From: Calditrichota bacterium
GTDB lineage: Bacteria; Zixibacteria; MSB-5A5; GN15; FEB-12
Direction: 5' to 3'
NCBI GenBank assembly: GCA_030641085.1
Contig: DAOWIC010000327.1
Span: 1-8,066 of the forward strand
Length of the DNA stretch: 8,066 nucleotides
Shown here: piece after piece, positions 7,500-8,066 of the stretch
Layout: each line of letters starts with the position of its first letter
Numbering within the stretch: the first letter of the stretch is position 1
Translations under genes and position numbers: made by a program
Notes under the pieces: generated by a model
Told to the model about the DNA's origin: nothing
Databases searched by the model: none
The model's input: the letters and a program-made list of their open reading frames with translations, nothing else

Positions 7500-7531
7500 C
7501 ACCAGGCATAATCGGTATGCCTTTGCAGGTG
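7500..7531 (+). promoter_or_regulatory. Leader hairpin that could mask the Shine-Dalgarno of the GT-C gene
   Basis: AGGCATA (7504-7510) pairs perfectly with TATGCCT (7516-7522) across a 5-nt loop (ATCGG). Directly below it, CACC (7500-7503) is complementary to GGTG (7528-7531), which is the core of the SD, leaving TTGCA (7523-7527) as a one-sided bulge. The result is an interrupted 11-bp stem that pairs away the ribosome-binding site 9 nt before the GTG start. It is not terminator-like: only three T follow the upper stem. A regulatory role is inferred from complementarity alone. Confidence 0.4.
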
Positions 7532-7532
7532 G
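7527..7532 (+). promoter_or_regulatory. Shine-Dalgarno AGGTGG that fixes a GTG start
   Basis: AGGTGG followed by 7 nt and GTG (7540) is the only well-placed SD/start pair in this frame. The frame is open from just after a TGA at 7450-7452, and the only other plausible initiator is a TTG at 7480, which has no SD and would add 20 polar residues before the first membrane segment. This decides the start of the partial gene. Confidence 0.7.
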
Positions 7533-7539
7533 GGTAATC

Positions 7540-8066
7540 GTGTCGCAACAACTGTTCCAGCGCTGGCTGTATATAATCCTCATCCTTTCGGCCCTGATAC
7601 GGTTTGGGTTTCTCGTTTTCGGCGAGGTCTTGCCGGTTATGTGGGATGCCCGGCGTTATGCCGCGGCCGGACTGGGGCTGATATCTTATATCGACAATTC
7701 CGGCGCGGCACCGGTCACCGACGACAATGCGGATCGAAACCAGTTCAAGCGTTATTACGACAAGTATATCCAGGGCGAAGAGATCGAATGGCTGGCCTAC
7801 ACTCCGCATTCGCTGACAGAGGCCCGCGATGAGCTCTTTTTCAGCGGACCGCTCTATCCGGCGGCGCTGGCGGTTATTTTCGCCCTTTCACCGGTGGCCG
7901 ACTTTGACATCGCGCGAACCTTCGGGATACTCATAGACCTGCTGTCAAACCTGCTGCTGATCCTGATAGCTGTGCGCCTGATCGGACGAACACCGGCGCT
8001 GATTGCCGGGGCAATTTACGCTCTGTATTTCCCGTTTGCGCTCGCCTCAACCATGCTGTTGCTGGA
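7540..8066 (+). CDS. GT-C membrane glycosyltransferase, GT39/ArnT (PMT_2)-like, 5' part only
   Basis: The first 175 codons of a larger gene are present; the window ends two bases into codon 176 (GA, perhaps Glu, since this motif often ends in E). It starts with GTG. TM1 is about residues 9-28, followed by an outer loop with WDARRY (35-40), where D36 occupies the usual GT-C first-loop acid position. SGPLYP (102-107), matching the family's PPLYP element, leads into a hydrophobic segment, then come segments at about 124-146 and 152-175 ending in IAGAIYALYFPFALASTMLLL. Such enzymes use polyprenyl-phosphate sugars at the outer face of the membrane to modify proteins or lipids. The stretch between D36 and SGPLYP (about 65 residues, rich in D/N/Y/E) seems longer than usual. 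The exact subfamily needs the missing C-terminus. It lies 112 nt after the flippase-like gene and has its own predicted promoter and leader. Confidence 0.8.
   Translation, partial: MSQQLFQRWLYIILILSALIRFGFLVFGEVLPVMWDARRYAAAGLGLISYIDNSGAAPVTDDNADRNQFKRYYDKYIQGEEIEWLAYTPHSLTEARDELFFSGPLYPAALAVIFALSPVADFDIARTFGILIDLLSNLLLILIAVRLIGRTPALIAGAIYALYFPFALASTMLLL

Noticed and set aside
7517..7537. Six-codon mini-ORF (MPLQVG) ending 2 nt before the GTG start
   Set aside because: Too short to support, only a weak CAGG upstream, and its ATG lies inside the predicted stem. A leader-peptide role cannot be argued from this alone.

Overview
The window looks like a bacterial chromosome segment with moderate-to-high GC by eye. 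It holds six complete genes and the start of a seventh, all on the + strand. There is no RNA gene, mobile element, phage gene or CRISPR array. The large DUF2723 membrane protein with a TPR-like tail suggests the Bacteroidota/FCB side of the tree (Bacteroidota, Zixibacteria, Gemmatimonadota and relatives). That placement is an inference from one family and is not secure.

Region 1 (about 1-2138) is a housekeeping block, ribBA-ribH-nusB. RibBA makes both riboflavin precursors: 3,4-dihydroxy-2-butanone 4-phosphate from ribulose 5-phosphate, and the GTP-derived pyrimidine. RibH joins the butanone phosphate to the pyrimidine to form lumazine. NusB is an antitermination and rRNA-transcription factor that often travels with ribH. 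Spacing is tight (15 nt, then a 4-nt ATGA overlap), so this is the distal part of an operon that begins before the window.

Region 2 (2139-2290) is a 152-nt gap. It carries a good sigma70-like promoter (TGGACA, 17 nt, TATATT), a small dyad-rich patch upstream of it, and a 12-nt imperfect direct repeat in the leader.

Region 3 (2291-7427) is a tightly coupled three-gene envelope-sugar unit: a 1001-aa DUF2723 polytopic protein, a cytosolic GT4 glycosyltransferase, and a stand-alone PF03706 (flippase-like, LPG-synthase TM family) membrane protein. The three genes overlap by 1 and 4 nt.

Region 4 (7428-8066) is a 112-nt gap followed by the 5' part of a GT-C (GT39/ArnT-like) membrane glycosyltransferase with a GTG start. 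The gap holds a second promoter-like pair (TTGAAC, 17 nt, TATATT), a dyad at the predicted start of transcription, and a stem that could bury the Shine-Dalgarno sequence of the GTG gene.

Taken together, regions 3 and 4 look like a lipid-linked sugar or glycosylation locus: one cytosolic GT-B enzyme, one possible lipid/flippase-type protein and two membrane GT-C-like enzymes. The product and acceptor cannot be told from the window. The least ordinary features are the predicted SD-masking leader hairpin near 7500-7531 and the grouping of the four envelope genes.
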